From JAFAMS01 sp963715815 (GTDB lineage: Bacteria; Vulcanimicrobiota; Vulcanimicrobiia; Vulcanimicrobiales; Vulcanimicrobiaceae), in contig OY970278.1 in assembly GCA_963715815.1 (NCBI GenBank), positions 558,001 to 622,000 of the forward strand: DNA of 64,000 bases, read 5' to 3'. The notes under the pieces were generated by a model. That model was given only the letters and a program-made list of their open reading frames with translations, was not told the DNA's origin and searched no databases. The position numbers and the translations under genes are program-made. Shown here in pieces: positions 42,337 through 50,121 of this stretch. The number at the start of each line of letters is the position of its first letter. The stretch's first letter is position 1.

Positions 42337-44225
42337 TCGCGTGCTTCCGTAGGGAGCGAAAAAAAGAAGCGAGCACCACTTCCAACCGTTCCTTCGGCCC
42401 ACACGCGGCCTCCGAGACGCGTCACGACGCGATGCACGATTGCAAGTCCTACGCCAGACCCGGGAAATTCGTCGCTGTGATGTAGTCGCTGAAACACGGC
42501 GAATAGCTTGTCGGCGTATTGCATGTCGAAACCGACGCCGTTGTCTTCGACACAATAGACGGCTTCGTTCAGCTGGAGCTTTGCACTGACGCGCACTACC
42601 GGGTCGACGCGTGTGCCGGAGTACTTGATCGCGTTTGAGATGAGATTATCCCAAACTTGCCGCATCAGCACGCGATCGCCACAAGCCGGCGGCAAGTCGC
42701 CGACGATGAACTTTACTTCGTCGTTGATCTTCTCGCCCGCGCCGCCGCTTACGAGCTCTTCGACGATAGCGGCCATGTCGACCGTCTCCGTCTGAATCGA
42801 TGTTCGGCCGAGGCGCGAGAATTCCAGAAGATCGTCGATGAGCTCGCCCATTCTGTGCGCTTCGCTGTGAACAACCGAGAGAAGCCTGCGCCCCTCGTCG
42901 TCAAACTGCGCGCCATAATCCTCCGATATGGCCTGAGCGTATCCGGAGATCGCGCGCACGGGGGCTCGAAGATCGTGCGAGACCGTATAGCTGAAGCTCT
43001 CCAGTTCCCTATTGAGCGATTCTAGCTGTTCGTTATGCTGGAGCATTCCCGCATTTGCGAGCCGCAGCTCTTCCGTGCGTTTGCGTTCGGTGATGTCGAT
43101 AATCGCAGCGAGGACAAAGAAGCCTTCCGAAGTCTTTATCGGATTTAGTCCGATCTCGATTGGAATTTCTGTTCCGTCCGCGCGCAAGCCGAACAAGTCG
43201 CGTCCTGCGCCCATCGATCGCGTCGACGGAGAAGACATGAAGCCCGCACGCAGGCCTGGGTGTCCCCGGCGTATTCGCTCGGGAAGGAGCTTCTCGACAG
43301 GCTCCCCGATGAGCTCGCGCCGACTATAGCCGAAGAGGCGTTCGGCCTGTTCGTTGAGGAGCGCTATGCGTCCGGCACCGTCGACCATCACCATCGCGTT
43401 CGGCGATGCCTCGACCATCAAGCGTTGCAATTCGTCAGTCCGTTGACGTTCCGTGATGTCGATAATTGATGCGAGAACGTATGAGTGTTCCGGAGTTTCG
43501 ACCGGACTCAGCCCGATCTCGATCGGAACTTCGCTCCCATCGCGTCGCAGTCCGTACAAATCGCGCCCTGCTCCCATCGCGCGTGATGAAGGCGAAGTCA
43601 TGAAGCCGCCTCTGTGGGTGGAATGGCCGCTTCGATACCGCTCGGGAACAAGTCGTTCAACGGGTTCGCCGACGAGCTCGCGCCGGGAGTAGCCGAACAA
43701 CTTTTCCGCCTGCGCGTTTACGAGCGCGATCTTTCCGTCCCCACCGATCATCACGATCGCATTCGGTGCTGCCTCCACGACTGCGCGTTGCAGGTTTTCG
43801 GCGCGCTTGCGCTCGGAGATGTCGATAATCGCCGCGAGGACGTAAAAACCGTCGGTCGTTTGAACGGGATTCAATCCGATTTCGATCGGTACTTCAGTCC
43901 CGTTTTTGCGCAAGCCAAACAGGTCTCGCCCCGCTCCCATCGGCCTCGCGGCCGGTTGGGACAAGAAATCCGCGCGAAGTCTCGGGTGTCCGGGCCGAAA
44001 GCGCTGCGGAATGAGCTTTTCGAGGGATTCACCTTTGAGCTCGCCGTCGCCATATCCGAAGAGCTCCGCAGCAGCAGCGTTGAGCATCGCAATGCGCCCG
44101 GCCCCGTCCACCATGACCATCGCCATCGGGGCGGCATCGACCACGACGGAAAGCTGGTCGAGACCCCGCGTTTGCGGGCTCAATGGAAGAGCTTGGCCAG
44201 CGAGACCGTGCGCCGAGCCCATCAT
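42333..44225 (-). CDS. Sensor histidine kinase with three near-identical PAS domains
   Basis: The 630-residue soluble kinase has PAS units at about 30-138, 150-260 and 270-381, each containing a GDGKIALVN-like start, ELFGYS-like Per motif, the phrase MGAGRDLFGL and IPIEIGLNP, closing with IIDITERKR. A phytochrome-type HisKA follows (SYTVSHDLRAPVRAISG, His417) and HATPase with NLISNAIKYSG, DNGVGFDM and GSGVGLAIV. No membrane segment exists. ATG 44225 overlaps the SARP-like gene stop. A cognate receiver is encoded immediately downstream. Confidence 0.94.
   Translation of the reverse strand: MMGSAHGLAGQALPLSPQTRGLDQLSVVVDAAPMAMVMVDGAGRIAMLNAAAAELFGYGDGELKGESLEKLIPQRFRPGHPRLRADFLSQPAARPMGAGRDLFGLRKNGTEVPIEIGLNPVQTTDGFYVLAAIIDISERKRAENLQRAVVEAAPNAIVMIGGDGKIALVNAQAEKLFGYSRRELVGEPVERLVPERYRSGHSTHRGGFMTSPSSRAMGAGRDLYGLRRDGSEVPIEIGLSPVETPEHSYVLASIIDITERQRTDELQRLMVEASPNAMVMVDGAGRIALLNEQAERLFGYSRRELIGEPVEKLLPERIRRGHPGLRAGFMSSPSTRSMGAGRDLFGLRADGTEIPIEIGLNPIKTSEGFFVLAAIIDITERKRTEELRLANAGMLQHNEQLESLNRELESFSYTVSHDLRAPVRAISGYAQAISEDYGAQFDDEGRRLLSVVHSEAHRMGELIDDLLEFSRLGRTSIQTETVDMAAIVEELVSGGAGEKINDEVKFIVGDLPPACGDRVLMRQVWDNLISNAIKYSGTRVDPVVRVSAKLQLNEAVYCVEDNGVGFDMQYADKLFAVFQRLHHSDEFPGSGVGLAIVHRVVTRLGGRVWAEGTVGSGARFFFSLPTEARE
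43082..44138 (-). repeat. Threefold internal repeat of about 360 bases encoding PAS units
   Basis: The kinase gene carries three consecutive units with a period near 120 residues. Shared blocks include MGAGRDLF/YGL, VPIEIGL-P, and IDITER(K/Q)R, with closest match between units 2 and 3 (FGYSRRELIGEPVE and FGYSRRELVGEPVE). This indicates amplification within the gene rather than separate recruitment. Confidence 0.75.
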
Positions 44226-44950
44226 TCCACGAGTCGCAGGATCTCCGGCGAGATCGGCGCGGCGAATCGACGGACCTGATGCTTGGCTTCAACCAATTTG
44301 CCGCCTCCAATCAGGGCTTGCACCAAAAGCTCAAGTGCCGGTTCGTCGCCTGCATCGTAATGCAATAGCCGCTCCGCAATGTCGACAGCTTCACCGAAGC
44401 GGCGCAAACGCAGGTTCGTCTGCGCAACTTGAATTCCAACGCGCCGACGCAACGCAATCAGATTTGGTCGCACGCGATCGAACCACACCCAATCATCATA
44501 AAGACGGGGCAAATCGACGTCGAATGCGCGAAACAAATCGCGCAAGCGGGCTTGCACGGATGGTTCGGGTTCACACGACGAATTTACGTTGCGCAAAACC
44601 CGATCCGCCTCGTGAATGTCGACACGAACGCTTTCAGCAAGTCGATAACCACTCTCATTTACGACAGCATTCGGGTCGCCGAGATGTTGCCGCAGGCGGT
44701 GAATTGTCGTTCGCAACGCGGCGCTCGCGTGTGTTCGCGGGACCCCGGGCCAAAGCGATTCAAGGAACGTATCGCGCCCCGCAATGTCGCCACGGGTCAC
44801 GAGCGCGATCAGCAGTTCGAGCTCGCGCGCTCGCAGGTGGCACGCAACCCCGTGACGTGTGGCACACGCCCGAAAAACCTCGATGCCAACAGCAGAATTG
44901 GCGTTGGCATCATAGCGATGGAACGCAGGTGCACGGGCGGCGTAAGACAT
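44222..44950 (-). CDS. SARP/BTAD-like transcriptional regulator
   Basis: ATG 44950 is preceded by GGGAG at a distance of eight bases; the open frame to 45058 is not used. The 242-residue protein has an OmpR-type winged helix (about 20-110: HLRARELELLIALVTRG, SLWPGVPRTHASAALRTTIHRLRQHLG) and a C-terminal helical bacterial transcription activation domain with TPR-like segments (LRLRRFGEAVDIAERLLHYDAG and PALELLVQALIGGGKL). It opens the signalling operon and overlaps the kinase gene by four bases. It probably activates its own or target promoters. Confidence 0.82.
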   Translation of the reverse strand: MSYAARAPAFHRYDANANSAVGIEVFRACATRHGVACHLRARELELLIALVTRGDIAGRDTFLESLWPGVPRTHASAALRTTIHRLRQHLGDPNAVVNESGYRLAESVRVDIHEADRVLRNVNSSCEPEPSVQARLRDLFRAFDVDLPRLYDDWVWFDRVRPNLIALRRRVGIQVAQTNLRLRRFGEAVDIAERLLHYDAGDEPALELLVQALIGGGKLVEAKHQVRRFAAPISPEILRLVE

Positions 44951-44962
44951 TTGGGGGGCTCC

Positions 44963-44981
44963 CTTGTTCGAAACTAACAAG
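44963..44981. promoter_or_regulatory. Inverted repeat in the divergent control region
   Basis: CTTGTT-CGAAACT-AACAAG has six-base arms and a seven-base spacer, located 12 bases ahead of the SARP-like gene's ATG (minus strand) and 103 bases ahead of the divergent MmyB-like gene. It can be a DNA operator for either regulator or a hairpin near the SARP ribosome site. No other conserved signal was identified in the 134-base interval. Confidence 0.4.
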
Positions 44982-45084
44982 CGATAGACCGGAGCACCAC
45001 AAACACGCAGTGGGTAGAGTATGAAGAAAGTCTGAAAGGCAACCGTTGTGAGGCGCACATACTATGAGTGTGTAAAGTTTAAAG

Positions 45085-46017
45085 ATGGTGAAACGCGAAT
45101 TTTCACTCTCGTTGGGTCATGAATTCGCGCCGAGCGTCGATCGCCGACGGAAGGAACTGAAAGCTTTCCTCGTCGAGCGGCGCAGGCGATTGCAAGCCGA
45201 CGATGTCGGATTTCATGGGCGCCCGCGAGTACGCGAAGGGGCTAGCCAGGCCGAAGTCGCCGAACTCGCGGCGGTTTCGCTCAATTGGTACGAATTATTT
45301 GAATCAGGCCGCGGCGATCGCCGAGTTTCCGTCGACTTCATTCAACGCATTGCAAAGGCAATGCGATTGGAATTCGACGATCGCATCGAGCTTTATCGAC
45401 TCGCGCTGCCGGAAGCGCAAGTACTCGATGACTTGCAACAACGAACTGAAAATGCAGCGTCGTCCGTGTTACGTGCAATACCGGAACTCTTGGAGCGCGT
45501 CATCAACGCTTCGCATCTCGATGACATCTTGACCGTAGCTGCCGACTCAGTGAATGCGGCATTGTATCCCGATTATGCGACAATCGTGACGATCGTGAAC
45601 GAGGGAAGTCTTCTCGGCTTTGCAACCGGACCGCAAGCGGAGAAAGTCGGCAATTCCGTGCATCGGATGTTTTGGGATTTGCATCGCGACTTACCCAAGG
45701 AGCACCTTGCGATCATGGGGTCGATATCCGACAACGACGAATTCCTGAATGTCGAGCGCTCCGTCCAAGTCATTGCGGTCGCAGGCGAGAACCGGAACGT
45801 CTTTAAGTCGTGGCGCTGGACGCCGCAACAGCTTGCAAAGCCTGATCTGGAGTGGCCTGCCGGCAGCTCGCTGACTCTACCCATTCACAAAGGCGATGTG
45901 TTGCGCGCTCTGCTGGGGGCGTTGTGGACGGCTCCGCGCAAATTCTCACGAATCGAGTTGGAAACGGTCCGCGCGATTGCGGCAATCGTGGATTTGTTCT
46001 CGAAAAGGATTAGCTAG
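45085..46017 (+). CDS. XRE-family regulator, MmyB-like, with a GAF-like C-terminal region
   Basis: The 310-residue protein starts with the MmyB-type helix-turn-helix (about 20-90): LKAFLVERRRRLQADDVGF, SQAEVAELAAVSLNWYELFESG. Residues about 120-305 resemble a GAF/PAS-like ligand pocket (VINASHLDDILTVAADSV, TIVTIVNEGSLLGFATGP, RIELETVRAIAAIV). MmyB-type proteins of actinobacteria bind fatty acids in their C-terminal pocket; the GAF-like form here is a variant. It is divergently oriented to the signalling operon and might control it. Confidence 0.75.
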   Translation: MVKREFSLSLGHEFAPSVDRRRKELKAFLVERRRRLQADDVGFHGRPRVREGASQAEVAELAAVSLNWYELFESGRGDRRVSVDFIQRIAKAMRLEFDDRIELYRLALPEAQVLDDLQQRTENAASSVLRAIPELLERVINASHLDDILTVAADSVNAALYPDYATIVTIVNEGSLLGFATGPQAEKVGNSVHRMFWDLHRDLPKEHLAIMGSISDNDEFLNVERSVQVIAVAGENRNVFKSWRWTPQQLAKPDLEWPAGSSLTLPIHKGDVLRALLGALWTAPRKFSRIELETVRAIAAIVDLFSKRIS

Positions 46018-46021
46018 AAAG

Positions 46022-46047
46022 CCGAGAGCCTTCCACGAAGGACTCGG
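46022..46047 (+). promoter_or_regulatory. Hairpin sequestering the ribosome binding site of the FAD gene
   Basis: CCGAG-AG-CCTTC-CAC-GAAGG-A-CTCGG: two five-base-pair helices separated by a small asymmetric loop, with the Shine-Dalgarno GAAGGA in the 3' arm, ending two bases before the ATG at 46050. No T-run follows, so translational control or mRNA processing is more likely than termination. It starts four bases after the stop of the MmyB-like gene. Confidence 0.5.
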
Positions 46048-46049
46048 TG

Positions 46050-47399
46050 ATGGAACAATGCGACGTCCTTGTCGTCGGCGGCGGTAACGCCGGCTGCGCG
46101 GCGGCACTAGCGGCGGCGCGTAGCGGCAGCAGCGTACTCTTGGTCGAGCGGTACGGCTTTTTGGGTGGGACGGCGACGGCTTCGATGGTGGGGCCGTGGA
46201 TGACGTTTCATTCCGGAAGAGAGCGCATCGTCGGCGGCATCGCGCAAGAGATGGTCGACCGTCTGGTCAAGCTCGGGGCCTCGCCGGGGCATATTCCCGA
46301 TTCAAGCGATTACGTCGATTCGATCACGCCGTTCGATCCCGAAGTGCACAAGGCGCTGCTCTTCGAGATGATGCGTGAAGCCGGCGTCCGGCTGTTGCTG
46401 CACGCGTACTTTCTCGAAGCGGTGCGCGACGAGCACGGGCGCGTGCGCGGCGGGCGGTTTGCGACGGTCGGCGGCGTGCGCGAGATTTTGGCCGGTCGCA
46501 CGATCGACGCGACGGCGGACGCATTCGTTGCCGCTTCGGCAGGTGTGCGGATGCAAGAAACGGCGCTGCGTGGTAACGTTCAGCCCGCGACGATGATGTT
46601 TCGGTTGAGTCACGTCGATATGGAAGAGCTCTCCACGTATGTGCGGCGGTATCCCGAAGAGATGCGAACGTCCCTGAAAACGCACGAACGCACGCCCGAG
46701 CGAATGACGGCGATTGCCGGACTCTACAGAATTTGGCAAGAGGCATGCGAGCGTGGCGAGGTTACCGTCAAGCGCGAGCTCGTCTCGTTGTTTGCAACGC
46801 CGTATCCGGACGAATTGACGGTCAACATGTCGCGTGTCGTGGACATCGATCCACTCGATCCGGATGATCTAACGCGGGCTGAGGTCGAATCCCGCCTGCA
46901 AGTAATGGAGCTGTTGCGCTTCTTTCGTGCGCGCGTGCCGGGCTTTAAGAATGCACGGCTGGCGGCGACCGCTACGCAGATCGGGATCCGCGAATCGCGC
47001 CGAATCGTCGGCGAGTACACGCTTACCGCAAACGACGTGCTCGAAGCGCGGCGCTTTCCGGATGCAATCGCACGCAGCGCGTACCCAATCGATATTCACA
47101 ATCCCAAAGGTTCGGGAACGACGACGGTCCGGCTGCCCAAAGGCAGCGCGTATGAGATTCCGTACCGGTGTCTGGTCCCGCTCGATGTCGACGATTTGAT
47201 CGTTGCGGGCCGCTGCATTTCGACAACGCATGAAGCGCACGCAACGACGCGCTTGACGCCGACCGTGATGACGCTCGGACAAGGCGCGGGAATCGCGGCT
47301 TCGATCTCCGTGAAAAGCCACGTGCCGTTCCGGCATATCGACACTCAGATGTTGCGCGACCAGCTCATCGCCGCGGGCGTCGATTTGCGGCGTTCGTGA
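46050..47399 (+). CDS. FAD-dependent oxidoreductase (FAD_oxidored / PF12831-like)
   Basis: The 449-residue protein has the dinucleotide-binding motif DVLVVGGGNAGCAAALAAARSG, then ERYGFLGGTATASMVGPW, a FAD family motif seen in PF12831 members, and a C-terminal FAD segment DDLIVAGRCISTTHEAHA with TVMTLGQGAGIAAS. ATG 46050 is preferred over GTG 46047 (GAAGGA spacing seven). Many homologs sit near sugar-utilisation genes; here it is overlapped by a BadF-type kinase gene and followed by NanE, so an oxidation step on an amino sugar or its conjugate is plausible. Substrate not determinable. Confidence 0.85.
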   Translation: MEQCDVLVVGGGNAGCAAALAAARSGSSVLLVERYGFLGGTATASMVGPWMTFHSGRERIVGGIAQEMVDRLVKLGASPGHIPDSSDYVDSITPFDPEVHKALLFEMMREAGVRLLLHAYFLEAVRDEHGRVRGGRFATVGGVREILAGRTIDATADAFVAASAGVRMQETALRGNVQPATMMFRLSHVDMEELSTYVRRYPEEMRTSLKTHERTPERMTAIAGLYRIWQEACERGEVTVKRELVSLFATPYPDELTVNMSRVVDIDPLDPDDLTRAEVESRLQVMELLRFFRARVPGFKNARLAATATQIGIRESRRIVGEYTLTANDVLEARRFPDAIARSAYPIDIHNPKGSGTTTVRLPKGSAYEIPYRCLVPLDVDDLIVAGRCISTTHEAHATTRLTPTVMTLGQGAGIAASISVKSHVPFRHIDTQMLRDQLIAAGVDLRRS

Positions 47400-48301
47400 G
47401 GCTCTACGCGGGAATCGACGGCGGACAGACCTCAACCATCGCCGTCATTGCGGATGAGCACAAGAAGATTCTCGGGCGGGGTGGTGCCGGTCCGTGCGAT
47501 CACATCGGTCAAGCTTCCGATTCACTGCGGTTTGCGCGCGCGCTCGAAAATGCAATCGGTCTTGCGCTGATCGATGCGAAGCTGCCGGCCGATTCGGAAT
47601 TCGCGGCGGTCGTCGCCGGCATCAGCGGCTACGAGGGCGCGATTCACGGTCTCGCTCCGCAGCTGCGCGCGCGCCGCGTTTCATACGTACACGATGCGCG
47701 CATCGCACACGCGGGTGCATTCGAGCTGCGCGACGGTATCGTCGTTATTGCCGGAACCGGTTCCGTGGCGTATGGTCGAGTCAAAGGTAGGGACGTGATG
47801 GTTGGGGGCTGGGGATTTCTCTTCGGCGATGAGGGAAGTGCGTTCGCTATCGCGCGCGATGCGCTCGCATCCGCCATGCGAGCCGAAGACGAGGAGCGCA
47901 GCGGCGAGCTGGCCGATCAGGCGCGCAAGTATTTCGAGTTGCCGAGCCTGCGCGCGATTGCGCGCGCGTTCTACACGGACGGCATCGATCGCAAGACGCT
48001 GGCATCATTCGCAAAGGCGGTGATCGTGGCGGCCAAAGCGGGCGAACCGGATGCCGGCGACGTCGCCGTGGGCGCCGCGCGTGCGCTCGGCACGCTGGCT
48101 GCGACGTGCGCGGGACGTCTGAGCGTGGGGGGCGGAATCGACGTTGCGCTTTCGGGCGGGACGTTCGAGTCGCAGTGGTTCCGCGTGCTGACCGCCGAGC
48201 AGATCACACATGCGTTGCCGGCGGCGCGGATAGTCTCATCGCTCACGGACCCCGCCGGTGGGGCGCTGCTCCTAGCATATAAGGAAGGAGCGAACAGCTG
48301 A
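47396..48301 (+). CDS. BadF/BadG-type ATPase, probable N-acetyl-hexosamine kinase
   Basis: The 301-residue ASKHA-fold protein starts at GTG 47396 (four-base overlap). The phosphate-1 motif is GIDGGQTSTIAVIAD, then AGPCDHIG, DARIAHAGAF, the phosphate-2 motif VVIAGTGSVAYG, GGWGFLFGDEGSAF and the adenosine motif LSGGTFES. This set is that of N-acetylglucosamine/muramic acid-type kinases rather than benzoyl-CoA reductase activases. The neighbouring nanE supports N-acetylmannosamine or N-acetylglucosamine as substrate. Confidence 0.85.
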   Translation: MRLYAGIDGGQTSTIAVIADEHKKILGRGGAGPCDHIGQASDSLRFARALENAIGLALIDAKLPADSEFAAVVAGISGYEGAIHGLAPQLRARRVSYVHDARIAHAGAFELRDGIVVIAGTGSVAYGRVKGRDVMVGGWGFLFGDEGSAFAIARDALASAMRAEDEERSGELADQARKYFELPSLRAIARAFYTDGIDRKTLASFAKAVIVAAKAGEPDAGDVAVGAARALGTLAATCAGRLSVGGGIDVALSGGTFESQWFRVLTAEQITHALPAARIVSSLTDPAGGALLLAYKEGANS

Positions 48302-48978
48302 AGCTCGAGGCGTTGCGCGGTTTGATCGTCTCGATTCAGCCGCCGGCCGGCTCAGCGCTCGACGACCCGTCAATCATTGCAGCGATGGCGGTCTGCGCTG
48401 CAGAGAACGGCGCTGTCGCCGTGCGAATCGAGGGTGCGCAGCGCATCAGAGCAGTGCGCGGGCGCCTTCCGCAAACACCGATCATCGGGTTGATCAAGCG
48501 CGCCGTCGACGGTTATGCGCCGTATATTACGGCGACGTTGTCTGATGTGGAAAAAGTCTTAAACTCGGGTGCGAACATTGTCGCGGTCGACGCAACGAGC
48601 CGTCCGCGCAGCGACGGTAAGACATTTGCGGACACGGTTGCCGTGATTCATAGCCGCGACAGCATCGTATTTGCCGATTGCGCTCGCGTCGAGGATGCGC
48701 GCACTGCACGCGCCGCGGGTGCGGACGTGCTCGCTACGACGCTGTGCGGCTATACGGACGATACCCGCGGAATGACGCTTCCGGCGCTCGACCTGGTTCG
48801 GGCGATATCAACCCTCGGCGCTTTCACGGTCTGCGAAGGAGGTGTGGCCTCCCCCGCGCAAGCCGCCAGTGCGTTTGCTCATGGAGCGAGCGCTGTCGTC
48901 GTCGGCACCGCACTTACGAACCTCGATGTTCTCGTCCGCCGCTATGCTGATGCGGCTCCTCGATCGCATGATACCTAA
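48298..48978 (+). CDS. nanE: N-acetylmannosamine-6-phosphate 2-epimerase
   Basis: The TIM-barrel protein has LIVSIQPPAGSALDDP at its start, the catalytic Lys in IIGLIKR, YITATLSDVEKVL, VAVDATSRPRSDGKT, DVLATTLCGYTDDTRG, and the catalytic Glu in VCEGGVASP. It interconverts ManNAc-6-P and GlcNAc-6-P. The start is a CTG at 48298, placed seven bases after GGAAGGAG; reading from it gives MKLEALRGLIVS, the usual NanE N-terminus, whereas the TTG at 48313 would cut five residues and has no such site. This makes 226 residues. Confidence 0.92.
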   Translation: MKLEALRGLIVSIQPPAGSALDDPSIIAAMAVCAAENGAVAVRIEGAQRIRAVRGRLPQTPIIGLIKRAVDGYAPYITATLSDVEKVLNSGANIVAVDATSRPRSDGKTFADTVAVIHSRDSIVFADCARVEDARTARAAGADVLATTLCGYTDDTRGMTLPALDLVRAISTLGAFTVCEGGVASPAQAASAFAHGASAVVVGTALTNLDVLVRRYADAAPRSHDT

Positions 48979-49022
48979 GTCCACGAGGATGCATCAGGAA
49001 ATCGGCGCAATAACGGAGGGAA

Positions 49023-50120
49023 ATGGCGCAGCAAGCTCGTCCTAAGCAGGGCCTCGGCCCCGGATTCTGGCCGGTCACCATCCTGCTCGGCGTCATCACC
49101 GCCATCTGCGACTACTACGTCGTCGTAACACCGGTGACGACGTTCCTGCGCGAAGCTGCGTCGCCCGCCGATCAAACCGACGAGCTCTTCAAGTTCCTGA
49201 CGTTCTTCGGCGTCATCGTCATGGTCTATACGGTCGGCTATCTCGTTTATTTCGCGATCGTCTGGCGTAAGAAGAAGAGCGATCCGGAAGATGCGCTCGG
49301 CATTCAAATTCACGGCAACTTTCAGCTCGAGCTGTGGTGGACGATTCTTCCGACGATCTTGGTCATCGCGATCGGCTGGATCAGTGTCAAAGACTGGTCC
49401 GGTATCTTTTATGCGCAAGGCGGTCAGCTTGCAGTCGAAGCGATCGGTTATCAATTCGGTTGGGAATTCCGTTATCCGGGACTTTCCAATCCGGTTCTCG
49501 ACGAGCTGCATCTGCCGGTCGGCGTCCCGACGACGGTCCACATCACCTCGCGCGACGTCATTCACGGATTCTGGACGCCTGAAGTGCGGCTCAAGCAAGA
49601 CGCCGTCCCTGGTCTCGTCACGACTATTCACATTACGCCGACAGAGGTCGGAACGTACCGCATCATCTGCAGCGAGTATTGCGGCGCGCGGCACGGTTTT
49701 ATGGTCGGCAAGCTGATCATCGAGCCCAAAGCTACGTTCACGGCGTTTCTCGACCATCAAAAATATCTGCAAGCGCACGCACCCAAAGGCCCCGGCGGAT
49801 TGCCACCCGGCGTGAACCTCGCAAGCGGCAACGCCGGAGCCGGTCAGACGCTCTTCGCGCAAAAGTGCAGTGCGTGTCATTCGCTTGGCGCGTTCACGCA
49901 GAAGCTCGTCGGTCCGGGACTTGGGAAGATCTTCGCTGATACCGATCATCCGAAGCTCGTCGACGGTGCAACTGCCACGCCTGAAAACGCCGCCGGTATC
50001 ATCGAGGACGGCTTCACCGGCGACATGGGCACGATGCCCAACGCCAAGACCAACGGGCTCTCGAACGACGACATCGCGAATCTTGTCGTCTACCTCGAGG
50101 GCGTCTCAAAGGGACAATAA
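49023..50120 (+). CDS. ctaC: Cytochrome c oxidase subunit II with fused cytochrome c domain (caa3 type)
   Basis: 365 residues: two N-terminal membrane helices (about 18-38 and 60-80), the CuA cupredoxin domain with HGFWTPE and CSEYCGARHGFM (CuA ligands Cys, Cys, His, Met), and a C-terminal class I cytochrome c domain with the haem motif CSACHSLGA and a likely axial Met in MGTMPNAK. Subunit II accepts electrons from cytochrome c; the fused domain makes it self-sufficient. GGAGGG precedes ATG closely. The gene opens the coxBAC operon. Confidence 0.95.
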   Translation: MAQQARPKQGLGPGFWPVTILLGVITAICDYYVVVTPVTTFLREAASPADQTDELFKFLTFFGVIVMVYTVGYLVYFAIVWRKKKSDPEDALGIQIHGNFQLELWWTILPTILVIAIGWISVKDWSGIFYAQGGQLAVEAIGYQFGWEFRYPGLSNPVLDELHLPVGVPTTVHITSRDVIHGFWTPEVRLKQDAVPGLVTTIHITPTEVGTYRIICSEYCGARHGFMVGKLIIEPKATFTAFLDHQKYLQAHAPKGPGGLPPGVNLASGNAGAGQTLFAQKCSACHSLGAFTQKLVGPGLGKIFADTDHPKLVDGATATPENAAGIIEDGFTGDMGTMPNAKTNGLSNDDIANLVVYLEGVSKGQ

Positions 50121-50121
50121 T

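Noticed and set aside
43906..45024. 372-codon plus-strand open frame across kinase and SARP-like gene
   Set aside because: Runs antisense through two conserved genes and has no recognisable domain.
45046..45065. TTGTGA and TACTAT as a promoter for the MmyB-like gene
   Set aside because: Only eight bases separate the boxes, far too short for sigma70.
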